Source: Mollicutes bacterium
GTDB taxonomy: Bacteria; Bacillota_I; Bacilli_A; RF39; UBA660
Length of the DNA: 6,920 nucleotides
Direction: 5' to 3'
Assembly: GCA_003560455.1 (NCBI GenBank)
Contig: PWIL01000138.1
Coordinates: forward strand, 1-6,920
Part shown: positions 6,003 through 6,920 of the stretch, piece by piece
How positions within the stretch are numbered: the first letter of the stretch is position 1
Layout: the number at the start of each line of letters is the position of its first letter
Notes under the pieces: model-generated
What the model was told of the DNA's origin: nothing
The model's input: the letters and a program-made list of their open reading frames with translations, nothing else
The model's database searches: none
Translations under genes and position numbers: made by a program

Positions 6003-6531
6003 AATTTTTCCTCCTTTTTTTACTCGTAAAATTATAAAAATCTTTTTGAAATGCCAACCTTTTGGCAAATTCATTTTCCTCAATATTACCAATCCCACGA
6101 TCAATTTTTAAATGCGGATAATCAGGAAAATTCATAATACTTGCCCCACCTATTTTAGTAAATAGTCGTGGTGTTACATTCATATATAATTCATTTTCTT
6201 TATATGGGATATTAGTACTAATGTAATTATTGGAGAATAATCCAATTGAATATGCCAACCAACGCAAGGAAATTAAACTATCTCGTAACGCTTTTTTTTC
6301 GCTTAGTTTTTGAAATTGTTCGCTATTAATCGAACGAAGTTTTGTTGCCAGTTGTATCAAAATTTCTTGTGATGTTTCAGGTATATTACTAGCCAACAAC
6401 TTATCAATAATTATATCCTTTGATAATAATTCATGTCTAGTATAAAGCTCAGGCAAATCACTCTTGCCACAAAAACATTCAAGAATCTCAATATATCTTT
6501 CTTCCAACTTATTATGTATTATTTTTAACAT
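5983..6531 (-). CDS. Hypothetical protein (182 aa), not recognised
   Basis: I do not recognise this protein. The N-terminal 100 residues look helical (LEERYIEILECF, ILIQLATKLRS, SLISLRWLAYSIGLF); the rest is mixed, with VTPRLFTKIGG (119-129) and DRGIGNIEENEFAKRL (144-159). There is no signal peptide or clear membrane segment. An in-frame TAG stands 9 nt before the ATG, so the start cannot lie upstream, but no Shine-Dalgarno sequence precedes it. Translation may be weak, leaderless, or begin at the TTG at codon 8. Its last 13 codons include the AGGAGG site of the next gene, and the 20-bp overlap makes it the first gene of a three-gene operon with the FusB-like and phosphatase genes. Confidence 0.65.
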   Translation of the reverse strand: MLKIIHNKLEERYIEILECFCGKSDLPELYTRHELLSKDIIIDKLLASNIPETSQEILIQLATKLRSINSEQFQKLSEKKALRDSLISLRWLAYSIGLFSNNYISTNIPYKENELYMNVTPRLFTKIGGASIMNFPDYPHLKIDRGIGNIEENEFAKRLAFQKDFYNFTSKKRRKNYAIRNI

Positions 6532-6570
6532 GGTAGCAAACTATGAATTGTGTAAAATAGTCTAGCAAAG

Positions 6571-6717
6571 TCAAACACACGTCACATTATAGGTCTTTGC
6601 GTTACTTAAATTTTCCATTGGAATTCCGATAAGCACTACATTTCCTGGTGTGAATCTGATAGTATGTGGGTCTTTTTGCTTTTTTTTGGTGGAGAATAGA
6701 GAAGTAGACCCACACAT
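6571..6717 (-). other. 48-codon ORF of uncertain status, possible gene remnant
   Basis: The ORF runs from ATG at 6717 to TGA at 6571 and reads MCGSTSLFS, KKKQKDPHTIRF and PGNVVLIGIPMENL in order. The second half looks protein-like, but no ribosome binding site precedes the ATG. The frame stays open further upstream, where it overlaps the end of the right-edge gene in another frame. It could be a small gene, the tail of a decayed coding sequence or mobile element, or chance. I recognise no family. Confidence 0.25.
6665..6714. repeat. 9-bp inverted repeat in the gap upstream of the 182-aa gene
   Basis: TGTGGGTCT (6665-6673) and AGACCCACA (6706-6714) are perfect inverted copies with a 32-bp spacer holding long T-rich runs. 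The arms are the most GC-rich patch of the gap, which makes chance less likely than for the AT-rich repeats nearby. Options are an RNA hairpin with a large loop, a paired protein-binding site, or short terminal repeats of a vestigial element. No target-site duplication is evident. Confidence 0.45.
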
Positions 6718-6763
6718 TAAGAGTTTAAGTAATTTTATATGATTTGGGATCTGTTTTAAATGA

Positions 6764-6920
6764 CTATTTCTTAACTGATTTAATATTATATTGATTAGTG
6801 CAATCTACCTCGTATTCAATTAACTCTGAGTTATCTGGTAAATATGGTCCTAATTTTCCGTTATTAGAATTTTCACTACTAGGATTAAAATAGTACTCTA
6901 AAGCTTTACATATCCCTGCA
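6764..6920 (-). CDS. 3' end of an unrecognised gene (51 aa visible)
   Basis: A frame open from the right edge to TAG at 6764-6766. The visible residues include KALEYYFNPSS, GKLGPYLPDNSELIEYEVDC and NIKSVKK at the end. The composition (Tyr, Glu, Asn and Pro-rich turns) is that of a real soluble or secreted protein rather than random AT-rich translation, but the piece is too short to place in a family. Its start lies outside the window. The 232 bp between its stop and the 182-aa gene hold only the doubtful ORF and the inverted repeat. Confidence 0.5.
   Translation of the reverse strand, partial: AGICKALEYYFNPSSENSNNGKLGPYLPDNSELIEYEVDCTNQYNIKSVKK

Noticed and set aside
6003..6104. A 34-residue N-terminal extension of the FusB-like protein
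   Set aside because: It lies inside the 182-aa gene, and the ATG at 6002 has a strong AGGAGG 7 nt upstream.
6540..6585. Promoter for the 182-aa gene (TTGACT, then ACAATT after 17 bp)
   Set aside because: The -10 match is poor and no ribosome binding site follows, so I do not list it as a feature.
1..6920. CRISPR arrays, tRNA or rRNA genes, riboswitches, transposase genes
   Set aside because: I looked for regular direct repeats, tRNA-like segments and transposase motifs on both strands and saw none.

Overview
The window comes from an A+T-rich bacterium that uses the standard genetic code: TGA serves as a stop at the 5316-5319 gene junction and Trp is encoded by TGG. Several genes carry textbook AGGAGG-type ribosome binding sites, and one product looks like a FusB-type EF-G-binding protein. 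Both point to a low-GC Bacillota lineage; I cannot name the genus. Every gene I can support lies on the minus strand, so the text below runs from the right edge to the left.

Right part (6920 to 4567). The 3' end of an unrecognised gene enters from the right edge. Next comes a short gap with a 48-codon ORF of doubtful status and a 9-bp inverted repeat. Then follow three tightly overlapping genes: an unrecognised 182-aa protein, a 228-aa FusB-like protein with a C-terminal Cys4 treble-clef motif, and a 179-aa histidine phosphatase of the variant-motif type. A 50-aa ankyrin-like small protein follows.

Left part (4574 to 1, running off the left edge). This is the interesting part. A near-consensus promoter (TTGACT, 17 bp, TAATAT) drives a 33-aa peptide gene with an excellent ribosome binding site. 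After it come a 12-bp-stem hairpin and then three closely packed genes. These encode (1) a 652-aa protein with a pyruvate-phosphate-dikinase-type ATP domain, a phosphohistidine swivel domain and a C-terminal domain I do not recognise, (2) a ThiF/MccB-like adenylating enzyme with an N-terminal region resembling a peptide-recognition domain, and (3) a fusion of a class I SAM-binding domain to a fold-type III PLP decarboxylase, cut off by the window edge.

Read together, the left part resembles the microcin C (peptide-nucleotide) pathway. There, a short peptide gene is followed by a hairpin and by MccB, which joins a nucleotide to the peptide C-terminus. MccD (3-amino-3-carboxypropyl transfer from SAM) and the N-terminal decarboxylase domain of MccE then add an aminopropyl group to the phosphate. 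Here MccD- and MccE-like activities appear in one polypeptide. The peptide ends in Thr rather than the classical Asn, and a dikinase-like phosphotransferase is present that I do not know from described microcin C clusters. The assignment as a divergent peptide-nucleotide or otherwise phosphorylated RiPP system is inference. Export and immunity genes are not visible and may lie beyond the left edge.
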